Both the position numbers and the translations under genes were made by a program. This document shows positions 26,130-35,270 of a stretch of 64,000 nucleotides of DNA, piece by piece (the first letter of the stretch is position 1; every line of letters starts with the position of its first letter). The notes beneath the pieces were generated by a model. The model ran no database searches, was not told where the DNA came from, and saw only the letters and a program-made list of their open reading frames with translations. Source of the DNA: Mesorhizobium norvegicum (lineage in GTDB: Bacteria; Pseudomonadota; Alphaproteobacteria; Rhizobiales; Rhizobiaceae); contig NZ_SMYZ01000025.1 of assembly GCF_004919685.1 (NCBI RefSeq), positions 62,001 through 126,000 on the forward strand, given 5' to 3'.

Positions 26130-26644
26130 GGCCCGGCAAGTCGCCGGCGACGCTTGCCGTAATCCGGTCGGAAGCCGAGCTGCGATCGCTTGAAGCGACA
26201 TCGCGGTCAATCCCACGCGCTGCTGACGGTAGTCTTCGGCTATGTCGGCGGTGCGGCGTTGCCAGTGGATTCGAGAAAAGTGGACCGATCGATATTGATA
26301 GTCTCTGAAAGCGGAGATTTTCTTGGGCGATCAAATTCCTCTTTGAATTCAAAAGCCATGCGCATCTGACGGCTCGGGCGACGGGGTTTTTCAAGGTGGA
26401 GAAATTTTTTGCAACGACGAATCAACTCGTTAGGCTCGATGCGAACAATCGAGTGGGAGTGAGAGGGCAGACCTGGGAAATTCGGCGAACGGCCATTTTA
26501 GTAGCGTTACCGCGATCTCGTTGATTGTCGGCGCTGCTGGGATCTCTGTGACGACACTGCCCTGCCATGAAACCGCCCGGTCTGGCATTGCGGGATAGTA
26601 TCAGCGTGTTTGCTTGAGCGCACGGGACGATAATTGTGATCCGG
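26130..26644. other. Gene-free boundary segment containing the right direct repeat
   Basis: A 515-bp stretch between the LysR and double-GntR genes with no convincing coding frame. It contains the right copy of the island-flanking repeat at 26443-26524. The rest shows no recognised element. Confidence 0.5.
26443..26524. repeat. Direct repeat, right copy (paired with 6542-6637)
   Basis: It matches the left copy from GAACAATCGAGTGGGAGTGA through GCGATCTCGTTGA, with substitutions and a 13-bp gap, in the same orientation. The two copies are about 19.9 kb apart. Confidence 0.7.
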
Positions 26645-27664
26645 CTACTCGACCCGCGTCAGGTAACCGGCGGTCACACTCGGGCCTGGAATGATCGCGA
26701 CGATTTTCATCTGGGCAATCATGCGTTTCATCGCGGCGTCGAGATGTGTTTCCAGCATCGCGGCCGCGGCTGTCACGGCACCGCGGATGAGAAGCTCCAC
26801 AATCAGGCGCAGTTCGGTGATGACCGTCGGATCGCCGGGAAGCCCGAGCTTGCGCAGCAGCCGCTCGGAAGCGCCAACGGGAAGCAGGTTGTTGCGGATG
26901 AGCTCGCGCAGTTGCTCGTTCTCCGTGGTCAGTATGCAGGTTTCGATCAGTCGCGTTTGAAGCTCCTCGATATTCTTGAGGTGATCGGTGGTATCCAGTT
27001 CCTCAAGGGTCACAAGCTGGCTAAAAAGTTTCGTCAGCCTGTCGCGGTCAATGAGCGGTGCACCCGCCAGCAGCGACGACGGCTCCAGCATGCGGCGGAG
27101 CGCAAAGTGATCCTTGATCGTCTGGGCGGTCAGCGGGCCGGCCATCCAATGGGAACTCTGGTTCTTGCGCACAAGGCCACGTTCCTGCAGGCGGCTGAGG
27201 ACGTCTCGCACCACAGTGCGGCTGACATTGAAGTGATTGGCGATTTCTATCTCGATGATCCGGTACTTGCCGAACACGACGCAGCCGGCAACGTCGGCTT
27301 CGACCGTGTTGTAGATGCGCTCCCAGGACGAGCGGCTTTGAAGCGCTTCATCGGCATGCTGCAGAACGACAAGGCCGAGCGACTTTATGTCGGTGCGATT
27401 GGGCACGATATCGCGACCTTGCGGGCCGACAAGAAACCCTCTGCCCTTGAAGCGGTGGACAAGGCCTTCGGCTTCGAGACGCAGAAGCGCGCGCTGAACG
27501 GGAGCCCGAGAGGTCTGCAGAATTTCTGCGATCGGTCCTTCGAGAAGAACCAGCCCGTGAGGAAGCAACCCGTCTTTAATATTGTTGCGCAGCACATCTT
27601 CGGCAATTTCGTAGCGCCGCTGCGTGTTCTGGCCTGCATTGCTGCGTGTCATGGCGAGAGGCAT
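26645..27664 (-). CDS. GntR-type regulator with two tandem winged-helix domains plus FCD
   Basis: A 339-aa regulator with an unusual layout. A first GntR-like winged helix covers about residues 15-80 (VLLEGPIAEILQTSRAPVQR then LRLEAEGLVHRFKGRG), a second covers about 110-177 (EIEIANHFNVSRTVVRDVLS and LQERGLVRKNQSSH), and an FCD-like all-helical domain covers about 185-320. Ordinary GntR/FCD proteins have one winged helix and about 230 aa. It is divergent from the long ABC/amidase operon and is its probable regulator. ATGs at 27664 and 27652 are both possible starts. Confidence 0.82.
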   Translation of the reverse strand: MPLAMTRSNAGQNTQRRYEIAEDVLRNNIKDGLLPHGLVLLEGPIAEILQTSRAPVQRALLRLEAEGLVHRFKGRGFLVGPQGRDIVPNRTDIKSLGLVVLQHADEALQSRSSWERIYNTVEADVAGCVVFGKYRIIEIEIANHFNVSRTVVRDVLSRLQERGLVRKNQSSHWMAGPLTAQTIKDHFALRRMLEPSSLLAGAPLIDRDRLTKLFSQLVTLEELDTTDHLKNIEELQTRLIETCILTTENEQLRELIRNNLLPVGASERLLRKLGLPGDPTVITELRLIVELLIRGAVTAAAAMLETHLDAAMKRMIAQMKIVAIIPGPSVTAGYLTRVE

Positions 27665-28282
27665 TCTCCGTCTTTGACCCTGATGAGGACAGGAAACTGG
27701 ATGTCTGTGTGTACGCTATTTTGCGAACGTTTCACATCGACAAATAATGACTTTTGCATACAAAATCTGAAAAGTTGGACCGGCAGCACTGGAATTTTCG
27801 GCGCGCGTATAGTTGGCATGGCGCTTGCTTTGAACCCATGGCGATCAGCGAATCTGCGCTAGAGAGTGGATTCGTGCCGTAAATTTAGGCTCTGTTTGCT
27901 CCAAACAGGCAGCGTTTTCGCATTGCCTAGGCATAAGCTGTTACTTTGTTACAAGCCCATTGCACATTTCGACAGGGCGAAAGCGTTTGTGAAATGTCGA
28001 TGCAGGCGCCAGCGCCGGTCAGCTATTTGACTCGATGCGCTCAAAATAGCGAAATGCTAAAAAGCCTATTGAATACAAAAATCATTTATGCCATAAATTT
28101 TGAAGCGGATGCCGCAAGAAGCATCCCGAGGTGGATGACCACAACCACAAGAAACGGATTGCTTCGATGCGCGCAGATCAGGCGCGCAACCGCTATCGGC
28201 TTGTCCGTTCGCGGAAACGTTTCCGCAGCACCACGCGGCGACGTAAGCGACAGTTTACTTGCGAGAAACCGGCAGGGAAATC
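27665..28282. other. Long divergent regulatory region (618 bp) upstream of the ABC/amidase operon
   Basis: No credible gene is seen. The left part holds a perfect sigma-54 motif (27814-27829). Two ATACAAAA(A)TC words (about 27758 and 28073) could be GntR half-sites. An ATG at 27838 opens only a 14-codon frame. The rest, AT-richer than the surrounding DNA, could be a long leader or encode a small RNA. Confidence 0.45.
27814..27829 (+). promoter_or_regulatory. Sigma-54 (-24/-12) promoter motif
   Basis: TGGCATGGCGCTTGCT fits TGGCAYR-N4-TTGCW at every position, with GG and GC separated by exactly 10 bp. It points towards the ABC operon, about 450 bp before the first start codon. No NtrC-type enhancer sites were recognised by eye. 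Confidence 0.6.
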
Positions 28283-29359
28283 GTGGCGGCAGTTTTGCAG
28301 CTCTCTCAGGTGACAAAGGCTTACGGCGCGCTGCGGGCGCTCGACGGCATCGATATCTCGCTGCCGGACAATGCCTACATCTCGCTTCTCGGTCCGAGTG
28401 GATCGGGCAAGACGATCCTGTTGCGCGTGATTGCCGGCTTCGAGGCTCCCGATAGCGGCAGCATCCTTTTCAAGGGCGAACGCGTCGAAGCGGTTCCGCC
28501 GCATCGCCGCAACATCGGCTTCGTGTTCCAGAATTTCGCTCTGTTCCCGCATCTGTCCGTCGCAAGGAACATAGCTTTCGGCCTGGAGAACCGGGAATTG
28601 AATCCAATCACGGATTCGGCCGTCGTTCGCGCCAAGGTCAAGGATATCGTCGCTCTCGTCGGTCTGACCGGTCTTGAAGACCGAGGCGTCGCGCAGATTT
28701 CAGGCGGCCAGCGTCAGCGCGTGGCGCTGGCCCGAACATTGATAACCGAGCCGTCGCTGGTCCTGCTGGATGAGCCGCTTGGCGCGCTCGATGCCAATTT
28801 GCGCACGCGCATGCGCGCCGAGCTGCGGGCGATCCGCGAGCGCTGCGGCGTAACGTTTCTGCATGTGACCGGCAGCGAGACCGAGGCACTGGCAATGGGT
28901 GACACCGTTCTCGTGCTGGATCGTGGGCGCATCGCGCAGGCTGACGACGCCGACACTGTCTACAACCGGCCGCGATCGGCGGCCGTGGCAAGATTTCTCA
29001 ATTGCTACAATCTCTTCGAGGGGCAGCTCTCGAAGGATGATTTCGTCAGTCCGGTGGGAAAATTTCCGTTGCAGGGTCAGCAGGCTGATGCGCGCGGTCA
29101 GCCAGCCTATGCCATCCGTTACGATCGAATCTCAATCAGGCCGCTCGTAGCCTCCGTTACAGCAGAGGAAGTCCGCATCGAGGGTACGTTCATTGCCGAC
29201 GAATATTCAGGCGCGGCCATCAACTCCTTTTTCTCGCTCGATGACGGGCGCGTGATCGAGGTCGAGTCTCATCTCAGCCAGGCGGCGCCGCAGGCCTGCG
29301 TGCCGCACGGCCGCTACGCCCTCGTTTGGAAACGCCAGAATGCACTTGTCTATGCATGA
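28283..29359 (+). CDS. Polyamine/iron-type ABC importer ATPase with degenerate H-loop
   Basis: A 358-aa PotA/FbpC-type ATPase. Walker A is GPSGSGKT (residues 37-44), the signature is ISGGQRQ (139-145) and Walker B is [12 protein letters not shown] (159-170), with a C-terminal TOBE-like region from about 245. The H-loop is altered: the usual VTHDQ-EAL reads VTGSETEAL, putting Gly197 where the switch His should be. The cluster encodes a second, intact ATPase, so an asymmetric heterodimer is likely. The GTG start at 28283 follows CAGGGA. First gene of the long plus-strand operon. Confidence 0.9.
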   Translation: MAAVLQLSQVTKAYGALRALDGIDISLPDNAYISLLGPSGSGKTILLRVIAGFEAPDSGSILFKGERVEAVPPHRRNIGFVFQNFALFPHLSVARNIAFGLENRELNPITDSAVVRAKVKDIVALVGLTGLEDRGVAQISGGQRQRVALARTLITEPSLVLLDEPLGALDANLRTRMRAELRAIRERCGVTFLHVTGSETEALAMGDTVLVLDRGRIAQADDADTVYNRPRSAAVARFLNCYNLFEGQLSKDDFVSPVGKFPLQGQQADARGQPAYAIRYDRISIRPLVASVTAEEVRIEGTFIADEYSGAAINSFFSLDDGRVIEVESHLSQAAPQACVPHGRYALVWKRQNALVYA

Positions 29360-29404
29360 ATCGCGCTTGGGCCATGCTTTTGCCAGCGGAATGGAGATTG
29401 AACG

Positions 29405-30304
29405 ATGGCGATGACTGCCGCCACGGCTGAAGCCGCGTCCGCCGACCGGTCCGCGAAGAAAATGCCCGACAGGACGTTTTGGCTGCTTGCGCCTGGCGTG
29501 ATCTGGATGGTTCTTTTCCTCGTCGTGCCGATCCTGATGATGGTCTACGTCTCGTTCTGGACGCAGACCACATTTGCGATAACGCCGACGCTGACGATCA
29601 AGAGCTGGGTGACGTTTTTCTCCAGCGACACCTATCTTAGCGCGCTTTGGACGACAATTCGCATCTGGCTCATCGTCCTGGCGGCAACCCTGATCGTCGG
29701 ATATCCGGCTGCCCTTTTTGTCGGGCTGTTCGTGCGCAACAAGACCCTGCAGACGGTGCTCTTGGTGCTCTGCGTCATTCCGTTCTGGACATCGTTTCTG
29801 ATCCGCGTTCTCGCCTGGCGTCCCATGCTCGGCAAGGAGGGCGCGATCAACCTCATTCTTCAGGGTGTCGGCCTGATAAACAAGCCGATAGAGGTGCTGC
29901 TGTTTTCCGAGCTGTCCGTCATCATTGGCATGACGCAGATTTATTGCGTGTTCATGGTCGGGCCGATCGCCTTCATGATGGGCCGCATCGACCAAAGCGT
30001 CATTGAAGCCGCACAGGATCTCGGTGCCGGCTTCTGGCGGATTTTCCGCACCATCATCCTACCGTTGTCGATGCCAGGCGTCGTGGTCGGCGCGATCTTC
30101 GTGTCGGTGATGGTGCTTGGCGAATTCGCGACATCCGCGGCCCTGTCCGGTCGCAAGGTCAATCTTCTGGGCAATATCATCGTGACACAGGTCGGATCGC
30201 TGAAATGGGCATTTGCCGCGGTCGCGGGCGTGATCCTGACCATTCTGATGGGCATCGTCGTCGCTGCGCTGCTGCGTGTGGTCGATCTCAGGAAGGAGCT
30301 CTGA
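29405..30304 (+). CDS. ABC transporter permease (PotB-like)
   Basis: A 299-aa permease with about six transmembrane helices and a long cytoplasmic N-terminus (residues 1-27). The BPD_transp_1 coupling loop (EAA motif) is seen in SVIEAAQDLGAGFWRIFRTI. It resembles PotB/PotH of the spermidine/putrescine uptake group. It lies 45 bp after the first ATPase and 2 bp before the partner permease. Confidence 0.92.
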   Translation: MAMTAATAEAASADRSAKKMPDRTFWLLAPGVIWMVLFLVVPILMMVYVSFWTQTTFAITPTLTIKSWVTFFSSDTYLSALWTTIRIWLIVLAATLIVGYPAALFVGLFVRNKTLQTVLLVLCVIPFWTSFLIRVLAWRPMLGKEGAINLILQGVGLINKPIEVLLFSELSVIIGMTQIYCVFMVGPIAFMMGRIDQSVIEAAQDLGAGFWRIFRTIILPLSMPGVVVGAIFVSVMVLGEFATSAALSGRKVNLLGNIIVTQVGSLKWAFAAVAGVILTILMGIVVAALLRVVDLRKEL

Positions 30305-30306
30305 TC

Positions 30307-31152
30307 ATGCAGGCAAGCGGCACAAAGCTGGCTCTTGGCATCTATACGGCACTGTTTCTCGTGTTTCTCTATGGCCCGATGGTGGTTCTCGCCATCCTGT
30401 CCTTCCAGACGGGGCCGGAGGGCGGCCCGCAGTTTCCGATCATCGAATGGTCGATCTACTGGTACAAGCATCTTTTCGGCATGACACCGCCGACGCGCAT
30501 CGCACCGCTACCGATTGAGGAGGCGCTCGTCCGCTCGCTCGTCCTGGCGGTGATGACGATGATCGTCTCGACCGTTCTCGGGGTTACCTCGGCACAGGCA
30601 TTCCGCAAGAAATTCACCGGCTCCGGTTTTGCTTTCTACCTGATCGTACTCGGCATGATGGTCCCCGGTGTCCTTGTCGGGCTTGGCATGGCGCTGATCG
30701 CCAATGCATTGGGTATCGACCGGCACTGGTGGGGAACGACCTTCGTCCTTCATGTCGTCTACACCTATCCCTTCGCGTTCCTCGTGATGCTGGCAATCCT
30801 CAACCGCTTCGACCAGAGCGTCGAGGAGGCCTCCTGGTCGCTTGGCGTGTCGCCTGTGAAAACGTTCCGCAAGGTGACGTTTCCGCTGATTTTTCCGGGC
30901 GTCCTCTCGGCCATGCTGTTCGCCTTCACGCTGTCCTACGATGAGTTTTCGCGCACCCTGTTTGCGTCCGGCCGTGACCTGACGCTGCCGCTTGCAATCT
31001 ACGGAACGTTCTCGGTGGAGGTCCATCCGAACGTCTTTGCGTTCGGGGTGCTGACGACGCTGTTTTCCTTCGCACTGCTCGGAACCTATGCGGTGCTGAT
31101 GATGCTGTCGATCCGCCGCGCCCGCCGTGTCGCGATCCAGGAGGAGGCATGA
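30307..31152 (+). CDS. ABC transporter permease (PotC-like)
   Basis: A 281-aa permease with six predicted helices starting MQASGTKLALGIYTALFLVF. Its coupling loop is VEEASWSLGVSPVKTFRKVT. It is the second, PotC/PotI-type half of the channel. The start at 30307 sits just after the stop of the PotB-like gene with GGAAGGAGC upstream; the open frame reaching further back is a shadow. Confidence 0.92.
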   Translation: MQASGTKLALGIYTALFLVFLYGPMVVLAILSFQTGPEGGPQFPIIEWSIYWYKHLFGMTPPTRIAPLPIEEALVRSLVLAVMTMIVSTVLGVTSAQAFRKKFTGSGFAFYLIVLGMMVPGVLVGLGMALIANALGIDRHWWGTTFVLHVVYTYPFAFLVMLAILNRFDQSVEEASWSLGVSPVKTFRKVTFPLIFPGVLSAMLFAFTLSYDEFSRTLFASGRDLTLPLAIYGTFSVEVHPNVFAFGVLTTLFSFALLGTYAVLMMLSIRRARRVAIQEEA

Positions 31153-31895
31153 TGCCCGGCGGGATATCGAGCGCAATCGTCACCGGCGCCGGTTCCGGTA
31201 TTGGCAGGGCAATAGCCATCCGGCTCGCCGCCGATGGCTATGCCGTCCTGGTCAACGACCTCAATCTCGAGCGCGCGCAGGCCGTGGTCGCGGAAATTGC
31301 CGGCTCTGGCGGAAAGGCTGTCGCAGCCGCCGGCGACGTCTCGTCCCAAGAGGACGCAAAGGCCATCCATGCGGCGGCTGTCGCGGCCTTCGGCGACACG
31401 GATCTGCTGATCAACAATGCCGGCATCGTGCATCAGTCGCTGTTTGAAAATCTCGAGATAGAGGATTTCGATCGGATGTTTGCGGTGCATGTCCGCGGAA
31501 CCTTCCTGATGACGAAGATGGTTCTGCCGGCGATGCTGAGGGCTGGCAAGGGCGCCGTCATCAATGTCGCGTCGCAGCTTGGCCAGATCGGCGGCGTCGA
31601 GCTTTCGCATTACGCGGCCGCCAAATCGGCGATCATCGGCATGACCAAGTCGCTGGCCCGAGAGGTGTCGAGCCGCGGCGTGCGCGTCAATGCGGTTGCG
31701 CCTGGGCCCATCAACACACCGCTCGTTCGGGAACTGTCGCAGGAATGGCGCACTCGCAAGGCATCCGAGCTGCCGCTTGGCCGTTTCGGCGAGCCTGAGG
31801 AAGTGGCGGCAACCGTCGCCTTTCTCGCTTCGCCGCAGGCCAGCCTGTTTGTCGGACAGACGCTCGGTCCGAATTCCGGCGATGTGATGCTGTGA
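31149..31895 (+). CDS. Short-chain dehydrogenase/reductase (FabG-like)
   Basis: A 248-aa classical SDR with TGAGSGIGRAI at residues 13-23, NNAG near 90, and the active site Ser in NVASQLGQ with Tyr/Lys in YAAAKSAIIG. The C-terminus (SLFVGQTLGPNSGDVML) is complete. It starts with an ATGATG overlapping the permease stop and its own stop overlaps the next SDR by GTGA. It probably oxidises or reduces a hydroxyl/keto group of the imported compound or its product. Confidence 0.9.
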   Translation: MMPGGISSAIVTGAGSGIGRAIAIRLAADGYAVLVNDLNLERAQAVVAEIAGSGGKAVAAAGDVSSQEDAKAIHAAAVAAFGDTDLLINNAGIVHQSLFENLEIEDFDRMFAVHVRGTFLMTKMVLPAMLRAGKGAVINVASQLGQIGGVELSHYAAAKSAIIGMTKSLAREVSSRGVRVNAVAPGPINTPLVRELSQEWRTRKASELPLGRFGEPEEVAATVAFLASPQASLFVGQTLGPNSGDVML

Positions 31896-32686
31896 GCGAG
31901 GACATGACGACCATGACTGACACGCCGCTTTCTTCCCGTGTCGTTCTCATCACCGGTGCCGGCATCGGCATCGGGCAGGCGACAGCCAAGGCCTTTGCAG
32001 TGCTTGGCGACCATGTCGTCGTCACCGATGTGCTGGAGCGCGAGGGCAACGACACGGTCGAGGCCATCCGGATGGCTGGCGGGTCAGCTGAGTTCCATTT
32101 TCTGGACGTGCGCTCGACGTCCGCCGTCGATGCGCTGGTCGCCGACGTGGAGGCGCGTTTGGGTCGGATCGATGTGATCGTTGCCAATGCCGGCATCGCC
32201 CACAGGGCGCCGGTCGAAACGCTTGATGACGACAAGTGGGACCTGACGTTCGATATCGATCTGAAGGGCATTTTCCGCGTTGCGCGTGCCGCAGTTCCCG
32301 GAATGAAGGCGCGCAAATCCGGCGCTATCGTCGCGCTCTCCTCGATCATGGGGACGTCCTATGGCTGGGACGAACATGTGCACTATTCCGCCGCCAAGGC
32401 TGGCGTCGTCGGCCTGGTGCGCGGCCTTGCCGTGGAGCTCGCCCGTGACGGCATCCGCGTCAACGGCATGGCGCCTGGCTATATCCGCACCGCCCAGCTT
32501 CTGTCGGAGGAAAATTCGCTGGGGGCGGCGGGCGCCGAAGCCGCCGGCGCCTTCATTCCAATGGGGCGCATCGGCGAACCCGAGGAAATCGCCGACGTGA
32601 TCACATTCCTCGCATCACGCGGCGCGAGATACATGACCGGCCAGACGCTGGTCGTGGATGGCGGCCTCCTTGTAGGCCGGTACTAG
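31892..32686 (+). CDS. Short-chain dehydrogenase/reductase
   Basis: A 264-aa classical SDR with cofactor loop TGAGIGIGQAT, NAGIAH, catalytic Ser in IVALSSIMGTSYG and YSAAKAGVVG. It is distinct from the preceding SDR in sequence, so this is not a recent duplication. The GTG at 31892 overlaps the previous stop; ATGs at 31904 and 31913 are alternatives. The two SDRs between the permeases and the binding protein suggest sequential or paired redox steps. Confidence 0.9.
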   Translation: MSEDMTTMTDTPLSSRVVLITGAGIGIGQATAKAFAVLGDHVVVTDVLEREGNDTVEAIRMAGGSAEFHFLDVRSTSAVDALVADVEARLGRIDVIVANAGIAHRAPVETLDDDKWDLTFDIDLKGIFRVARAAVPGMKARKSGAIVALSSIMGTSYGWDEHVHYSAAKAGVVGLVRGLAVELARDGIRVNGMAPGYIRTAQLLSEENSLGAAGAEAAGAFIPMGRIGEPEEIADVITFLASRGARYMTGQTLVVDGGLLVGRY

Positions 32687-32804
32687 CACACGACGTCCTC
32701 CGAAAACCCTCGACAGATTTTCGGAATTATTACGCCAGAACAACGGATTAGGGCATCCACAAGGGGATGCTCCGGGGAACACAAGAACAACTGGAGACAA
32801 AGCA

Positions 32805-34040
32805 ATGTCAGTTTCGTCAGAAATCAATCGTCGTTCACTGTTGAAGCGTTCCGCGGGCGCCATGGCGCTTGCGATGGGAGGCGGCACGCATTTCCTGTCT
32901 TCCAGCGCCGCTTACGCGCAAAGCACAGCACTTGCATCAGAACAGCTGCGCACCATCGGTCTTTCGGTGACCGTTCAGGAACGCATCCTAGCCGACTTCA
33001 AGACGGCAAGCGGTGTCGGCACGACCTCGGGCACGGCGGCAACCTTTCCGGATGCGCAGACCAAGATCCTGTCCGGTTCCAAGGACTATGACGTTTGGGA
33101 AACCATTGGCGAGCGCCTGCCGTCCGTCGTCATGACAGACAATGCCGATCCGATCGCGACCTCGGCGCTGAAGAACTGGTCGAACATCCGCGACATCTTC
33201 AAGAAGCCCGATCCGAAGTGGCCTGCCTCGGCGCAGATCGTAGGCCAGATCTGGACGGACGAAACACAGACGGCGTTGTGGATGGTGCCTTCTGTCTTCA
33301 ACTTCGATTCCGTTGGCTACAATCCGGAGATCGTTTCCGAAGAAGAAGCAAACAGCTGGACGGCGATTTTCGATTCCAAGTGGAAGGGCAAGTCCGGCCT
33401 CAATACGGATCCGTTGACGGCTTTCGGCCAGGCCGTGATGGCGATGAACACGCTTGGCCTCTCGGATGTGAAGAACCCGGGCAATGCATCGGCGGCCGAG
33501 ATCGACGAAGCCGCGAAATTCCTGATTTCCAAGAAGAAGGATGGCCAGTTCCGCGCGCTTTGGGGCGATTTCGGCGAACTCGTCAACTTCCTCGCCTCTG
33601 GTGAAATCGTCGTGTGCGACGCCTGGCAGCCTGCCGTCATGGCCGTCAAGGCTCAAGGCAAGGCGTGCAAATACGCGATCCCCAAGGAAGGCTATCGCGG
33701 CTGGTCGATCGGCAACACCATGCTGAAGGGCACGCCCAACAAGGCCGCTGTCGAAGCCTACGCCGATTACTGGTTGTCGGGTCCTCCGGGCATCACTGTT
33801 TCCGAGCAGGGCTACTATTCGCCGACGACCAACATCAAGGAGGTCATGTCGCCGGAAAAATATGCCTTCTGGTATGAAGGCAAACCTTGGGTCGGCGCTG
33901 CAGAGCGCGGCATCAAGGAAGGCGATCTGCGTGATGGCGGTTCACTCGAAACACGCGCCGCCAACGTCGCTTACTGGCACCAATGGCCGGAAGAATATGA
34001 TCACCTGGTGCAGAAGTGGGATGAATTCCTGAGCGCCTGA
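32805..34040 (+). CDS. Periplasmic polyamine-type ABC substrate-binding protein
   Basis: A 411-aa PotD/PotF-type extracellular solute-binding protein. It has a Tat-like signal, INRRSLLKRSAGAMALAMGG, with cleavage near SSAAYAQS (residues about 38-43), then a two-lobe SBP_bac-type body with YDVWETIGERLP and TNIKEVMSPEKYAFW. GGAGA lies before the ATG. It captures the substrate for the PotB/PotC-like channel. A related protein without a signal is encoded at 37575. Confidence 0.9.
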   Translation: MSVSSEINRRSLLKRSAGAMALAMGGGTHFLSSSAAYAQSTALASEQLRTIGLSVTVQERILADFKTASGVGTTSGTAATFPDAQTKILSGSKDYDVWETIGERLPSVVMTDNADPIATSALKNWSNIRDIFKKPDPKWPASAQIVGQIWTDETQTALWMVPSVFNFDSVGYNPEIVSEEEANSWTAIFDSKWKGKSGLNTDPLTAFGQAVMAMNTLGLSDVKNPGNASAAEIDEAAKFLISKKKDGQFRALWGDFGELVNFLASGEIVVCDAWQPAVMAVKAQGKACKYAIPKEGYRGWSIGNTMLKGTPNKAAVEAYADYWLSGPPGITVSEQGYYSPTTNIKEVMSPEKYAFWYEGKPWVGAAERGIKEGDLRDGGSLETRAANVAYWHQWPEEYDHLVQKWDEFLSA

Positions 34041-34110
34041 TGTCTGACGGGGCGGGCGGGCGATCAGCCTTGCTTGCCCGCCCCACACCCTTTTCTGCGA
34101 AGTGAGTGCG

Positions 34111-35220
34111 ATGATTTACGATCTCGAACTGTACAAGATCGGCAAGGTTTACGACAACGGCACGCCAGCCGTGATCGACTTCAACCTGTCCGTCAGCAAG
34201 GGCGAGTTCATCGCATTCCTCGGCCCGTCGGGCTGCGGCAAGACAACGACCCTGCGAATGATCGCCGGGTTCGAAAGCATTTCCTCCGGCAACATGATGG
34301 TCAAGGGCGTTCGCATCAACGATATGCGACCCGCTGACCGCCCGACATCGATGATCTTTCAGAACTACGCCCTGTTTCCGCACATGACGGTCCGCCGCAA
34401 TGTCGGCTATGGCCTCGAGGTCAAGGGGATGGCGAAGGCCGAGCGTGACGCCAAGGTCGATCGCATGCTGTCGACGCTTGGCCTGGACGATGTCGCCGAG
34501 AAAAAACCCGACAGGCTTTCCGGCGGCCAGCGCCAGCGCATCGCACTTGCCCGCGGCCTGGTGGTTGAGCCCGATATTCTCCTTCTGGACGAACCGCTGG
34601 GCGCGCTCGATGCCAATCTGCGCAAAGCCATCCAGAACGAATTGAAGCTGCTGCAAAGAACGCTTGGCATCACCTTCGTGTTCGTGACGCATGCGCAGTC
34701 GGAAGCACTGGCGCTCTCCGATCGCGTCGTGGTGATGAACCAGGGCCGGGTCGAACAGATCAGCCCGCCCCATCAGCTTTATACACGCCCCAACACCCCG
34801 TTTGTTGCCCGGTTTATCGGCCGCAACACGATCTTCGATGGCGCGGTCAGGGGCATTGAAGACGGACGCATCATCGTCGACACGCCACTTGGAACGCTTG
34901 CCGGCGGCGCCAATGGCGACATGAGCGCTGGTGCCGCCGTCAATGTCGTCATTCCAGCCGAAGCCATGGAGGTTCATACGCTGAGCAGCGCCACGCGCGC
35001 CGCGATCTCAAGGCAGTCCGGCGGCAATGTCATAGACGCCAAGATCCGCCGCTTCGATGTCGTCGGCCACATTTCCCATCTTTCGGTCGAGTTGCCGGAT
35101 GGGCGGGCGATCGCGCTCGAGGCGCATATCGACAAATATCCGCCTGGCGTCTTTGCCGCGGGATCGGACATCCTGCTTGCCTGGAACCCTGGTCAGGCAA
35201 CGGTCATCCCGGCGAACTGA
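34111..35220 (+). CDS. ABC importer ATPase (PotA-like, intact)
   Basis: A 369-aa ATPase with Walker A GPSGCGKT (residues 38-45), signature LSGGQRQ (137-143), Walker [13 protein letters not shown] and an intact H-loop His194 in [14 protein letters not shown] domain fills the C-terminus from about 240. A GTG nine bases upstream is an alternative start. With the H-loop-deficient ATPase at 28283 it would give an importer with one fully competent and one impaired nucleotide site. Confidence 0.92.
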   Translation: MIYDLELYKIGKVYDNGTPAVIDFNLSVSKGEFIAFLGPSGCGKTTTLRMIAGFESISSGNMMVKGVRINDMRPADRPTSMIFQNYALFPHMTVRRNVGYGLEVKGMAKAERDAKVDRMLSTLGLDDVAEKKPDRLSGGQRQRIALARGLVVEPDILLLDEPLGALDANLRKAIQNELKLLQRTLGITFVFVTHAQSEALALSDRVVVMNQGRVEQISPPHQLYTRPNTPFVARFIGRNTIFDGAVRGIEDGRIIVDTPLGTLAGGANGDMSAGAAVNVVIPAEAMEVHTLSSATRAAISRQSGGNVIDAKIRRFDVVGHISHLSVELPDGRAIALEAHIDKYPPGVFAAGSDILLAWNPGQATVIPAN

Positions 35221-35270
35221 AAAACATCGAGCCCATAAAACGGACCGGAAAACCCCAAGGAGAAAATGAC

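Noticed and set aside
27838..27882. 14-codon frame after the sigma-54 motif
   Set aside because: No ribosome-binding site and too close to the expected transcript start; nothing supports translation.
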